DNA of 8,127 nucleotides, taken from assembly GCA_027490555.1 (NCBI GenBank), contig JAIXXW010000100.1, positions 1 to 8,127 on the forward strand, given 5' to 3'. Below are positions 1-5,705 of this stretch, in pieces; position 1 is the first letter of the stretch, and the number at the start of each line of letters is the position of its first letter. The stretch comes from Comamonadaceae bacterium. Lineage in GTDB: Bacteria > Pseudomonadota > Gammaproteobacteria > Burkholderiales > Burkholderiaceae_C. Both the position numbers and the translations under genes were made by a program. Below the pieces are notes generated by a model, which was not told the origin of the DNA, made no database searches, and saw only the letters and a program-made list of their open reading frames with translations.

Positions 1-677
1 GCCGCCTCGGGCTTGATGGTGACCGTCAAAGCCAAATTCGCCGCATCGCCGGTTTCCCGCAGCTGCAAATCTGCAAACTGTTCGGCCAGCAGCCTCTTGA
101 CGGCCTCCACCTGCTGGGCGTCGCGCACCCGGATGTCGATGGCCTGGCCATTGCGGGTCAAGCCCCCATGGCGGATGTCTTTTTCGCGCATCGCGCTGCG
201 CAGATCACCGGACAGGGACTCGATGCGCTGGTTCAAGGCCGCCTGCATGTCCACTTGCAACATGAAGTGAACGCCCCCGCGCAGGTCCAGGCCCAGATAC
301 ATGGGCGAGGCGTGCAAGGCCGTCAACCAATCCGGGGAGCGCGAGACCAGGTTCAGTGCCACCACAAATTGGGGGTCCGAGGGGTCGGGGACCAAGGCCT
401 TTTGCACCAGGTCTTTGGCCTTCAGCTGCTGGTCGGTGTTGTCAAAACGGGCCCGGATGGAGCCGCCCTCGAGCGCGATCGAGCGGGGCGGCAGGTTGCC
501 ATTTTTGAGCGCCTCTTCCACCTTTTGCAGCGTCGTGGTGTCGACCTTGATCGTGGCTTTGCCGGACGACACCTGGACAGCGGGTGCTTCGCCGAAAAAG
601 TTGGGCAAGGTGTAAACCGTACCCAACAGCAGGGCAATGACCAGGGTGAGGTACTTCCAGAGGGGGTAACGGTTCAT
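1..677 (-). CDS. secD: Protein translocase subunit SecD (N-terminal part, runs off left edge)
   Basis: SecD works with SecF and YajC as an inner-membrane accessory of SecYEG, using the proton-motive force to help pull preproteins through and release them into the periplasm. The window holds the first 225 codons; the remainder (rest of the periplasmic P1 domain and the later membrane segments) lies beyond the left edge. Residues about 7-25 form the first membrane helix after a short MNRYPLWKY start. Residues 128-136 carry the family signature LGLDLRGG, and the sequence after it reads as the periplasmic P1 domain. The ATG at 677-675 is chosen because it gives the canonical SecD N-terminus; no clear Shine-Dalgarno sequence precedes it. 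The gene starts 33 nt after yajC stops, so the two are almost certainly cotranscribed, with secF expected further left. The family call is very secure. Confidence 0.97.
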   Translation of the reverse strand, partial: MNRYPLWKYLTLVIALLLGTVYTLPNFFGEAPAVQVSSGKATIKVDTTTLQKVEEALKNGNLPPRSIALEGGSIRARFDNTDQQLKAKDLVQKALVPDPSDPQFVVALNLVSRSPDWLTALHASPMYLGLDLRGGVHFMLQVDMQAALNQRIESLSGDLRSAMREKDIRHGGLTRNGQAIDIRVRDAQQVEAVKRLLAEQFADLQLRETGDAANLALTVTIKPEA

Positions 678-710
678 GGCAACTCGCGGACAGAGGGGAG
701 AGGCAGCGCC

Positions 711-1043
711 TTACTTGATCGTGCCTTTGGGCAACACCTGGATCACGGCACTGCGTTGCATCTGGACTTCAACGCCCGTGGCCACTTCGATGCCGATGTA
801 GGCATCACCGAGCTTGCTGACCTTGCCCAGGAAACCGCCTGCGGTCACCACCTCGTCGCCCTTGGCCAGGGCATCGACCATGGCCCGGTGCTCCTTTTGC
901 TTCTTCATCTGGGGACGGATCATGACGAAGTAAAGGACCACAAACATCAGCAGCAAAGGCAGCATGCTCATCAGGGTGGACTGGAAGTCGCCTCCCGTGG
1001 CAGCGGCCGGCGCGGTTTGTGCAAAAGCTGAGGAAATGAACAT
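711..1043 (-). CDS. yajC: Preprotein translocase subunit YajC
   Basis: YajC is a small single-span inner-membrane protein that associates with SecDF and the SecYEG holotranslocon. This 110-residue product has the normal family length. It has a short Ala-rich N-terminus (MFISSAFAQTAPAAAT), one membrane helix at about residues 24-42, and then the typical basic turn RPQMKKQKEHR at 43-53. A small cytoplasmic domain follows, with the family pattern GDEVVTAGG at 62-70. The ATG at 1043-1041 is supported by a GGAGG Shine-Dalgarno sequence at 1052-1048 (4-nt spacing, slightly tight). It is the first gene of the leftward yajC-secD unit. In many proteobacteria tgt lies directly upstream, but here the neighbour is a divergent exporter gene. 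The identification is very secure. Confidence 0.97.
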   Translation of the reverse strand: MFISSAFAQTAPAAATGGDFQSTLMSMLPLLLMFVVLYFVMIRPQMKKQKEHRAMVDALAKGDEVVTAGGFLGKVSKLGDAYIGIEVATGVEVQMQRSAVIQVLPKGTIK

Positions 1044-1111
1044 GGTGCCTCCAAAAAATCACATGGGGTGGGTGTCGGGTAACGCCGGCGTGTTTTGCAG
1101 GCGAAGCCGCC

Positions 1112-1131
1112 ATTGTATGCGGCGCTATGAT
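1112..1131. promoter_or_regulatory. Back-to-back -10-like boxes in the yajC / exporter divergent intergenic region
   Basis: In the 204-bp region between the divergent genes, the minus strand reads TACAAT (1117-1112, 5 of 6 to the sigma-70 -10 consensus) facing yajC. The plus strand reads TATGAT (1126-1131, 5 of 6) facing the exporter. Neither has a convincing -35 box at 16-18 bp. The minus-strand box is flanked by a GCCGC/GCGGC inverted repeat (1106-1110 and 1119-1123) that could be an operator or chance in GC-rich DNA. A small hairpin (CGGGG/CCCCG, 1156-1170) lies in the presumed exporter leader. These are weak calls based only on sequence matches and position. Confidence 0.3.
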
Positions 1132-1247
1132 CCCTTCTGGCCGCACGGAAAGAACCGGGGATTGCCCCCGCCAAGCGTCCACCGCACCCTTGAAGGCACG
1201 CCCATGCTCCAGATCACCCGCCCACACACCGACCGCAGAGGTCCTCG

Positions 1248-2108
1248 TTGAACTTGCGCATTTGGGCCATGCTGGCCCTGCTGGCCAGCCTGGTCTCCCT
1301 GGCGGTGGGCACCTCGTTTGCCAAAAGCCTGTTTCCCGCCTTGGGGCCCGAAGGCACCATCGCCTACCGCATCGTTTTTGCCACCCTGATCCTGATGGGG
1401 GTGTTCCGACCCTGGCGTCGGCAATGGGTCTGGGCCGACGCGCTGCCGCTGGGCCTGTACGGGGTCACGCTGGGGGTCATGAACCTGCTTTTTTACAACG
1501 CCATCAAGACCATCCCTTTCGGGGTGGCCATCGCGATCGAGTTCACCGGGCCGCTGGCCGTGGCGGTCTGGACCTCCAAGAAAGCCAGTGACTGGCTGTG
1601 GGTGACCCTGGCCGTGGCCGGGCTGGCCTTGCTCTTGCCCTGGCCTGTGCCCGGCGCCGATGGCAGCTCGGCGCTCGACCCGATGGGCATGTTGTTCGCC
1701 TTCGCGGCCGGCATTTGCTGGGCCCTGTACATCGTTTTCGGGCAGCGCGTGGCACAGCGCTACGGCAGCATGGCCACCCCCATGGGCATGCTGGCAGCCG
1801 CCATCGTGGTGGCCCCCATCGGGGTATTCCATGCGGGCAGTGCCTTGCTCGACCCGCAGTGGCTGGTCGCGGGCCTGGCCGTGGCGGTGTTGTCCAGTGC
1901 CATTCCTTATGCGCTGGAGATGTTTTCGCTGAACCACCTGCCGAAAAACACCTTCAGCATCCTGCTCAGCCTGGAGCCCGCCGTGGGCGCGCTGGCCGGC
2001 TGGCTGGTGCTGGCAGAGCGCCTGACCCTGTCCCAAGGGCTGGCCATTGCGCTGGTGATGGTCGCCTCCATGGGCACCGCCTGGTCGGCTGGCAAAGCCC
2101 CCACCTGA
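1248..2108 (+). CDS. rhtA: EamA/DMT-family exporter, RhtA-like (threonine/homoserine exporter type)
   Basis: This is a predicted inner-membrane permease of the drug/metabolite transporter superfamily, 286 residues, the usual length for ten-helix members. It has two EamA repeats, roughly residues 5-133 and 145-281, each made of five hydrophobic segments. RhtA-type features are the stretch MNLLFYNAIKTIPFGVAIAIEFTGP (split here at residues 78-90 and 91-102) and the C-terminal SLEPAVGALAGWLVLAERL region (241-259). In Escherichia coli RhtA exports threonine and homoserine; the substrate here is inferred only from similarity. The start is taken as TTG at 1248 because AGAGG (1237-1241) sits 6 nt upstream and an in-frame stop at 1191 limits extension; ATG at 1269 is the alternative and would shorten the first helix. 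It converges on the leftward gene ending at 2143. Confidence 0.85.
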   Translation: MNLRIWAMLALLASLVSLAVGTSFAKSLFPALGPEGTIAYRIVFATLILMGVFRPWRRQWVWADALPLGLYGVTLGVMNLLFYNAIKTIPFGVAIAIEFTGPLAVAVWTSKKASDWLWVTLAVAGLALLLPWPVPGADGSSALDPMGMLFAFAAGICWALYIVFGQRVAQRYGSMATPMGMLAAAIVVAPIGVFHAGSALLDPQWLVAGLAVAVLSSAIPYALEMFSLNHLPKNTFSILLSLEPAVGALAGWLVLAERLTLSQGLAIALVMVASMGTAWSAGKAPT

Positions 2109-2116
2109 ACCCGGCC

Positions 2117-2130
2117 CGGCCCTTGGGCCG
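2117..2130. other. Small GC-rich hairpin between convergent genes
   Basis: CGGCCC and GGGCCG form a self-complementary block in the 34-nt gap between the exporter stop (2108) and the stop of the leftward gene (2143). No T-tract follows on either strand, so it is not a standard intrinsic terminator. It might still help end transcription from either side. Confidence 0.25.
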
Positions 2131-2142
2131 CGCCTGTGCCAC

Positions 2143-3345
2143 TCACCGGGCCGCTGCTGCGGGTGCTGCGGGTGCTGCGGGTGCTGCGGGTGCTGCAGGT
2201 GCAGCCGCTGGTGCAGGTGAGGCCGCTGCTGCGGGTGTGGCGCCCGGTGCCGCTGGCGGTGCCCCTGCCGGTGCCCCTGCCGGTGGCCCTTCCGGTGTCG
2301 CTGCGGGCGCTGCTCCCGGGGCCGCGTTGGCGCCGTCGGCGGGTGCTGGCTGGTTCTTGCCCGTGAGCTTGTCCACCTGCTTGAGCAGCCAGTTGCGGTT
2401 TTCAATCCGCTGTTTTTCCTTGAGGGCTTTTTCTTCGGCGATTTGCGCGCGCAAAGCGGCAATCTTTTCCTGTAAAGCCCTTTGCTCGGCCAGCTTGGCC
2501 TCTTCGACCGCACGTTCTGCCCGCAGGCGTTCGTCCTCGATGGCCTGGAGCCTGGCCGCCTCCTGCGCCGCCAGGCGGGCCACACGGTCCTGCTCGGCCT
2601 GGATGCGGGCCGCCCTGGCCCCGGCCAGTTCACGCACACCCGTGCTCCAGGGCAGGCCCTGCATCTGGCGCTGGATGGCCGTCTCCAGCGAGATGACCTC
2701 GGACTTGCCACGGTTGGGGGCACTGAAAAAACCCTCGCAACGGGTGGCGATGCCCCCTGCCAGCGAACAGGCATGCCCTGCCGGGTTGTTCTTGCCCCAG
2801 GCCTTGGGGGCCGCCAAAAACGCATCGCACTGGTCAAACGCCCGCTGGATGCGGGCATCTTCGGCGCTGGCCTGGGGGTCTGTGAAGTCAAACCACTCGG
2901 GCCTGACCTTCTCATGCGCCAAGGCGATGCGCAGGCATTGGCCTTTGGCCGGCGCCAGTTGGGCCAGCATGCCCGTCCAGACGGCGTTCGTCAGGGCGTT
3001 GTCCTTGACCACCCTGAAGCGCACCTCGCCTTGCGCCGGACAGCCATTGATCAGCTGGTCCTGGACCCGCTTGAACTGCCCGCGCCAACGGACGGTGACA
3101 GATTCCTCCTCGACCGGGGTGATCGAGATGCGCGTGTCAAAGAAGGGCGCACGCACCACGCGTTCAAGCGGGGGCTGTCCAGGCACGGTGATTTCCAGGT
3201 GGCAGACCTGTTCGCCATTGAGCACACGGGCCGCAATGGGCACCAGATTGGGCTGGCCCGACTGCAGCACGTACTGACCCGCCCACGCCCCAGGCGCAGC
3301 CAGCAGGCACAGTACCGCCCCGAACCACCAACGACTTGCTCCCAT
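2143..3345 (-). CDS. Uncharacterised secreted coiled-coil protein with Ala/Pro-rich tail
   Basis: I do not recognise a named family. The 400-residue product begins with a clear Sec signal peptide: a basic start, a hydrophobic core at about 6-19, and a likely cut after AWA at 23. Residues 24-235 look like a globular domain with beta-like segments and six cysteines (48, 102, 137, 173, 193, 203), which could pair as disulfides in the periplasm. Residues about 240-328 are highly charged and Ala/Glu/Arg-rich, predicted to form a long helical coiled coil. Residues 331-400 are an Ala/Pro/Gly low-complexity tail ending in AAP repeats. ATG at 3345-3343 is chosen because it starts the signal peptide; only weak GGA-type ribosome-binding sequence precedes it. 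The gene starts 71 nt after the crotonase gene, so cotranscription is possible. The architecture suggests an envelope or wall-spanning structural role, which is inference only. Confidence 0.85.
   Translation of the reverse strand: MGASRWWFGAVLCLLAAPGAWAGQYVLQSGQPNLVPIAARVLNGEQVCHLEITVPGQPPLERVVRAPFFDTRISITPVEEESVTVRWRGQFKRVQDQLINGCPAQGEVRFRVVKDNALTNAVWTGMLAQLAPAKGQCLRIALAHEKVRPEWFDFTDPQASAEDARIQRAFDQCDAFLAAPKAWGKNNPAGHACSLAGGIATRCEGFFSAPNRGKSEVISLETAIQRQMQGLPWSTGVRELAGARAARIQAEQDRVARLAAQEAARLQAIEDERLRAERAVEEAKLAEQRALQEKIAALRAQIAEEKALKEKQRIENRNWLLKQVDKLTGKNQPAPADGANAAPGAAPAATPEGPPAGAPAGAPPAAPGATPAAAASPAPAAAPAAPAAPAAPAAPAAAAR
2155..2199. repeat. Five tandem 9-bp units coding for Ala-Ala-Pro
   Basis: The unit tgctgcggg occurs four times exactly and once with a single change (tgctgcagg). 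On the minus strand it encodes the Ala-Ala-Pro repeats at the extreme C-terminus of the secreted protein. The 9-bp period keeps frame, so copy number could vary between strains without breaking the gene. Confidence 0.9.
2258..2281. repeat. Two exact 12-bp tandem units in the Ala/Pro tail
   Basis: The 12-mer ggtgcccctgcc is present twice in direct succession and is followed by a degenerate third copy. On the minus strand it encodes GAPA-type repeats in the low-complexity tail of the secreted protein. Like the 9-bp array, it preserves the reading frame. Confidence 0.8.
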
Positions 3346-3416
3346 GGCGCACCCATTCCGATGAAAAAAACACCCACTGGAGGTATCGGCAGCAAACAGC
3401 CCGACTTGATAGCCGC

Positions 3417-4205
3417 TCACCGCCCCTGAAAGACGGGTTTGCGGCGTTGGGCAAATGCCGCGCGGCCTTCGGCAAAGTCCAGGCTTTGGCTGCTGTGCTG
3501 CACGCGCTCGCGCAAAAGGGCCAAATCGCAGCGACCGAGTTCGATCTCGCGCAGCGATTTTTTGGTGTCCTGAACGGCCAAAGGGGCCAGCGCCAGCAGG
3601 TCGTCCAGCAGCGTCTGCAGCGTGCTGACCCAATCCTCGCGGGTCACCAGGGCTTCGAACAGGCCCATGGCCTCGAGTTGCCGGTCGGTGAAGGGCCGCG
3701 CCGTCAAAAAAGCCCTCCTGGCACCGGCCACCCCGAAACGGCTCACATAGCGCTGCAGACCGCTGGGGTAGTAATGCAGGCCCAAGGCCGTGGCGGGCAT
3801 GCGCCATTCGATGCCCTGCAAGGCGATGCACAGGTCACAGGCCAGCACCAGATCGGTGCCGCCCCCGTAGACGCTGCCGTTGAGGGCACACACCGTGACC
3901 GGTCGCAGCGCGGCCAGCGCATCCGCGACTTCCTCGAAAAAACCGGCGCCATGGCCCTTCTCGTCAAACCCGCCGATGTCGTAGCCGGCGCAAAACACCG
4001 GCCGGGGCTGAGCGGCCGTGTTGGCGGTCAGCACCAGCACGCGCACATCCTGAGCGCGGTTGACCGTCTCGACATGGGCCAGCAGGGTCTGGAGGTCCGT
4101 GTTTTCCAGCCGGTTGCGCTGTTGCGGACGGTTCAAGGTGATGGTGGCCACGCCGCCTTGGAGGTGCAAAACAGGGGCAGAGGCAGGCTGCGGGGGTGAT
4201 GACAT
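3417..4205 (-). CDS. Enoyl-CoA hydratase/isomerase family (crotonase-fold) protein with altered catalytic residues
   Basis: This 262-residue protein has the normal length and pattern of the crotonase superfamily, whose members act on acyl-CoA thioesters. Visible motifs are ITLNRPQQRN (22-31), the first oxyanion-hole segment VFCAGYDI (70-77), the second oxyanion segment NGSVYGGG (109-116), ACD (122-124), and the basic C-terminus RRKPVFQGR. The two glutamates that catalyse hydration in classical enoyl-CoA hydratases (Glu144 and Glu164 in the rat enzyme) align here with Asp118 and Ala138, so simple hydratase activity is doubtful. An isomerase, hydrolase or other crotonase activity is possible. 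I prefer ATG at 4205 because a GGGA lies 8 nt upstream. An in-frame TTG at 4223 would lie at the T-tract of the upstream terminator. The downstream neighbour is the secreted protein gene. The family is secure; the reaction is unknown. Confidence 0.9.
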   Translation of the reverse strand: MSSPPQPASAPVLHLQGGVATITLNRPQQRNRLENTDLQTLLAHVETVNRAQDVRVLVLTANTAAQPRPVFCAGYDIGGFDEKGHGAGFFEEVADALAALRPVTVCALNGSVYGGGTDLVLACDLCIALQGIEWRMPATALGLHYYPSGLQRYVSRFGVAGARRAFLTARPFTDRQLEAMGLFEALVTREDWVSTLQTLLDDLLALAPLAVQDTKKSLREIELGRCDLALLRERVQHSSQSLDFAEGRAAFAQRRKPVFQGR

Positions 4206-4221
4206 GTGGCTGATCCCAAAC

Positions 4222-4244
4222 AAAAAGGGTGTCCAAAGACACCC
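4222..4244 (-). terminator. Intrinsic terminator after the phasin gene
   Basis: Read leftward, GGGTGTC (4244-4238), loop TTTG, GACACCC (4233-4227) form a perfect 7-bp stem followed directly by TTTTTGTTT (4226-4218). This is a textbook Rho-independent terminator for the phasin transcript; read rightward it has no T-tract. It ends only about 17 nt before the crotonase ATG. A second imperfect hairpin (4257-4279, one bulged base) lies between the phasin stop and this terminator and may protect the phasin mRNA 3' end. Confidence 0.85.
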
Positions 4245-4246
4245 AG

Positions 4247-4252
4247 ATTGTA
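4247..4252 (-). promoter_or_regulatory. Possible -10 box for the crotonase gene
   Basis: The minus strand reads TACAAT (5 of 6 to the sigma-70 -10 consensus). No good -35 is present at 16-18 bp. A start about 7 nt downstream, near 4240, would fall inside the first arm of the terminator, so transcripts starting here could not form the full terminator stem and could run into the crotonase gene. This is positional inference only. Confidence 0.3.
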
Positions 4253-4294
4253 GGAAGCGGCCCTGCTGTCAGGGTCCGCTGAAGGGCTCAAGGC

Positions 4295-4852
4295 TCAGGC
4301 CTTGGCTTTGGCTTTGCCCATGGCGGCCTTGACGGAAGCCTCGGCTTGGGCGGTGGCGGCCTTGACGCTGGCTTCGGCGCTGTCGGCCGCTTGCTTGGCC
4401 ACTTTTTTCAGGGTATCGGCCGCAGATTGGCTGGCTTCGAAAGCGGTCTTGATCACGGCCACGGCGGCTTCGGAGCCGGCAGGGGCGTTTTTCAGGCTGC
4501 TCTCAACCAGGTTTTTGACCGCTTTTTCAGATTCGGCGATTTTGCCTTCGACGGCTTTGGTGAACTCGGCACCGGTGCCATTGGCGATGTCGGCCAGGTG
4601 GCGGCCGTAGGACACGGTCTTTTCGAAGGCAGGCTGCACCAAAGCGGTTTGCACGGCCATCAGGTCCTGGGGCGACTTGGCGCTCATCAGGGCTTGCATG
4701 TTGGAGAAAGCCTCGCCCACGGCGGCTTTGCTGGCGGCCATGTTCAGCTCGACCAGGCGCTCGAAACCGGCAAAAGCGGTTTGCGACAGGCCGGCAGCCA
4801 TGTTCAGGTTGGCTTGTTGGGTGGCGGTGAATTGATCGGCATTGAAGTTCAT
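4295..4852 (-). CDS. phaP: Phasin family protein (PHA granule surface protein)
   Basis: Phasins coat polyhydroxyalkanoate granules, controlling their number and size and shielding the polymer from the cytoplasm. The 185-residue product matches the proteobacterial Phasin_2 type in length and composition: almost entirely helical, rich in Ala, Gln, Lys and Glu, and without cysteine. It starts MNFNADQFTATQQANL, a typical phasin N-terminus, and contains the core pattern GFERLVELNMAASKAAV at 29-45. The C-terminus carries two copies of AEASVKAA (159-166 and 170-177) and ends in KAKAKA, a basic Ala/Lys tail. ATG at 4852-4850 is supported by AGGGAA (4864-4859) with 6-nt spacing. It is followed by an intrinsic terminator and preceded by a PhaR-type motif, which suggests control by PHA level. 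The family call is very secure; the symbol is by family, as several phasin paralogues can coexist. Confidence 0.95.
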   Translation of the reverse strand: MNFNADQFTATQQANLNMAAGLSQTAFAGFERLVELNMAASKAAVGEAFSNMQALMSAKSPQDLMAVQTALVQPAFEKTVSYGRHLADIANGTGAEFTKAVEGKIAESEKAVKNLVESSLKNAPAGSEAAVAVIKTAFEASQSAADTLKKVAKQAADSAEASVKAATAQAEASVKAAMGKAKAKA

Positions 4853-4874
4853 GGTGTGTTCCCTAGAGGTTTTG

Positions 4875-4887
4875 TTGCAATGCAGCA
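4875..4887 (-). promoter_or_regulatory. Candidate PhaR/PhbF operator of the phasin gene
   Basis: The minus strand reads TGCTGCATTGCAA. This exactly fits the pattern TG-N-TGC-N3-GCAA that I recall being reported for PhbF (PhaR) of Herbaspirillum seropedicae. It lies 22 bp upstream of the phasin ATG and contains a TGCA-T-TGCA palindrome. PhaR-type repressors block phasin genes until nascent PHA titrates them away. The match is seen in the sequence; binding is inferred. Confidence 0.6.
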
Positions 4888-4916
4888 ATTTGAACAGCGC
4901 AGGGCCAGCAAGGCAA
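4888..4916 (-). promoter_or_regulatory. Possible sigma-70 promoter of the phasin gene
   Basis: The minus strand has TTGCCT (4916-4911) and TCAAAT (4893-4888), each 4 of 6 to consensus, with an ideal 17-bp spacer. A start about 7 nt after the -10 would fall within the candidate PhaR operator, which fits repression by blocking initiation. The boxes are weak, so the call is tentative. Confidence 0.35.
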
Positions 4917-4999
4917 GGGAAAACCCGCACTTTAGAGTCCGCTCTCCAATTGAGTCCTTTTTTGCGCCAGCCATTGGACGGGCAGCGCCCTCGCGTTGG

Positions 5000-5030
5000 C
5001 GCAGCGGGCCAAAGGCCTTGGCCCGCTGCG
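5000..5030. repeat. 31-bp perfect inverted repeat (13-bp arms) between divergent genes
   Basis: CGCAGCGGGCCAA (5000-5012) and TTGGCCCGCTGCG (5018-5030) are exact reverse complements around a 5-nt spacer, AGGCC. It could form a very stable hairpin on either strand or act as a large operator. No T-tract follows on either side, and it lies between two gene starts, so it is not an ordinary end-of-gene terminator. Confidence 0.9.
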
Positions 5031-5045
5031 GCCCGACCAACTCAC

Positions 5046-5051
5046 TACACT
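5046..5051 (+). promoter_or_regulatory. Possible -10 box for the 199-residue protein gene
   Basis: TACACT matches 4 of 6 of the sigma-70 -10 consensus and would give a short leader of about 35 nt before the ATG at 5093. No -35 is present at a normal distance; the 31-bp inverted repeat occupies that area instead. Confidence 0.25.
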
Positions 5052-5092
5052 TGGGCCCACGGCCATGTCGGCCAACACACTGCTCTGTTTGT

Positions 5093-5692
5093 ATGGAATT
5101 TTTAAGTCTGTTGCTGCTTTCGGGCATGGGCATCCATTGGCTCAACCTGCGGGGCCAGCGCCAACGCACCGCCTTGCTGGCGGAGCACCTGCGGCCCTAT
5201 CAGATCGAACAACTCATGTCGCAGCTCACCACGTCCTACATGCGGGCGCTGGGCGAGTCCGACCCGGCGCGTCAGCAGCACATCCTGCAGCTGCAGGAGC
5301 AGGCCGAACACCAAATCGCGGCTGACTTCGAACAACTGGCGCGCAGTTTTGCGGCGGTGCCCGCGCCTTTGGCGCGCGGCTTCAAGCTGGCCCTGCCTTA
5401 CATTGACCAAGTCTCGCCCCGCTTCACTTTCGACATGCGGCGCTTGGTGGAGGTTCACGCCCAGGGCATCGCTCGCGCCGTGGACAACCCCCAAGGCCTG
5501 TCCCCCAAGGCGCGGTCCTTTCGCATGATGGGCGAGATGTTTTTGATGCAGCACAGCTGCCACTGGTTTTGCCGCTCCAAAGCCATCGCCTCGGCCCGCA
5601 TGCTGGCCCAGCACCAGACCCGCTACGAGCAGGCGCTCGACGCGGTCAGCCCCGAAACCCGCCAGGCCTACCTGGCCGTGGTGCAGGGCTGA
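5093..5692 (+). CDS. Uncharacterised 199-residue helical protein
   Basis: I do not recognise a named family. The first 18 residues are hydrophobic (MEFLSLLLLSGMGIHWLN) and could be a signal anchor, though the segment is short. The rest looks almost wholly alpha-helical, with a Gln/Glu-rich amphipathic stretch at about 22-85 and a basic-aromatic middle (FDMRRLVEVHAQGIAR, 113-128). A compact motif HSCHWFCRSK lies at 154-163, with two cysteines four apart and flanking histidines. ATG at 5093 is the best start because it gives the hydrophobic N-terminus, but no Shine-Dalgarno sequence is visible; ATG at 5126 is an alternative that would remove most of the hydrophobic segment. It is divergent from the phasin gene and ends 13 nt before the converging E1 gene. 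Codon use is like its neighbours, so I take it as real, probably a lineage-conserved hypothetical protein. Confidence 0.75.
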   Translation: MEFLSLLLLSGMGIHWLNLRGQRQRTALLAEHLRPYQIEQLMSQLTTSYMRALGESDPARQQHILQLQEQAEHQIAADFEQLARSFAAVPAPLARGFKLALPYIDQVSPRFTFDMRRLVEVHAQGIARAVDNPQGLSPKARSFRMMGEMFLMQHSCHWFCRSKAIASARMLAQHQTRYEQALDAVSPETRQAYLAVVQG

Positions 5693-5705
5693 AGCGCGCG
5701 CAGCC

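Noticed and set aside
168..1031. A 287-codon rightward frame antisense to secD and yajC
   Set aside because: Both leftward genes are unmistakable SecD and YajC; the antisense translation is Gln/His/Gly-rich with no recognisable features.
1125..2915. A 596-codon leftward open frame spanning the exporter and the secreted protein gene
   Set aside because: It runs antisense to the exporter and out of frame with the secreted protein; its translation is low-complexity (Arg/Pro/His/Gln) as expected of shadow frames in GC-rich DNA.
1598..3277. A 559-codon rightward open frame
   Set aside because: It overlaps the exporter out of frame and the secreted protein in antisense. The Ala/Gly-rich translation shows no domain, and the real genes have a signal peptide or membrane helices in their own frames.
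3360..3395. Possible terminator between the crotonase and secreted protein genes (TTTTTTT on the minus strand near 3369-3363)
   Set aside because: There is a run of seven T, but only a 3-4-bp imperfect stem precedes it, which is too weak to call.
3346..3831. Extending the secreted protein upstream to a start at 3831
   Set aside because: The frame stays open by chance through the crotonase gene. The ATG at 3345 starts a clear signal peptide that would be internal in the longer form.
2482..4199. Rightward open frames opposite the secreted protein (2482-3429) and the crotonase (3336-4199)
   Set aside because: They are antisense mirrors of well-supported genes and have no ribosome-binding sites or domains.
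4853..4930. Extending the phasin upstream to a start at 4930
   Set aside because: The ATG at 4852 has a good ribosome-binding site and gives the typical phasin N-terminus; the extension would cover the promoter/operator region.
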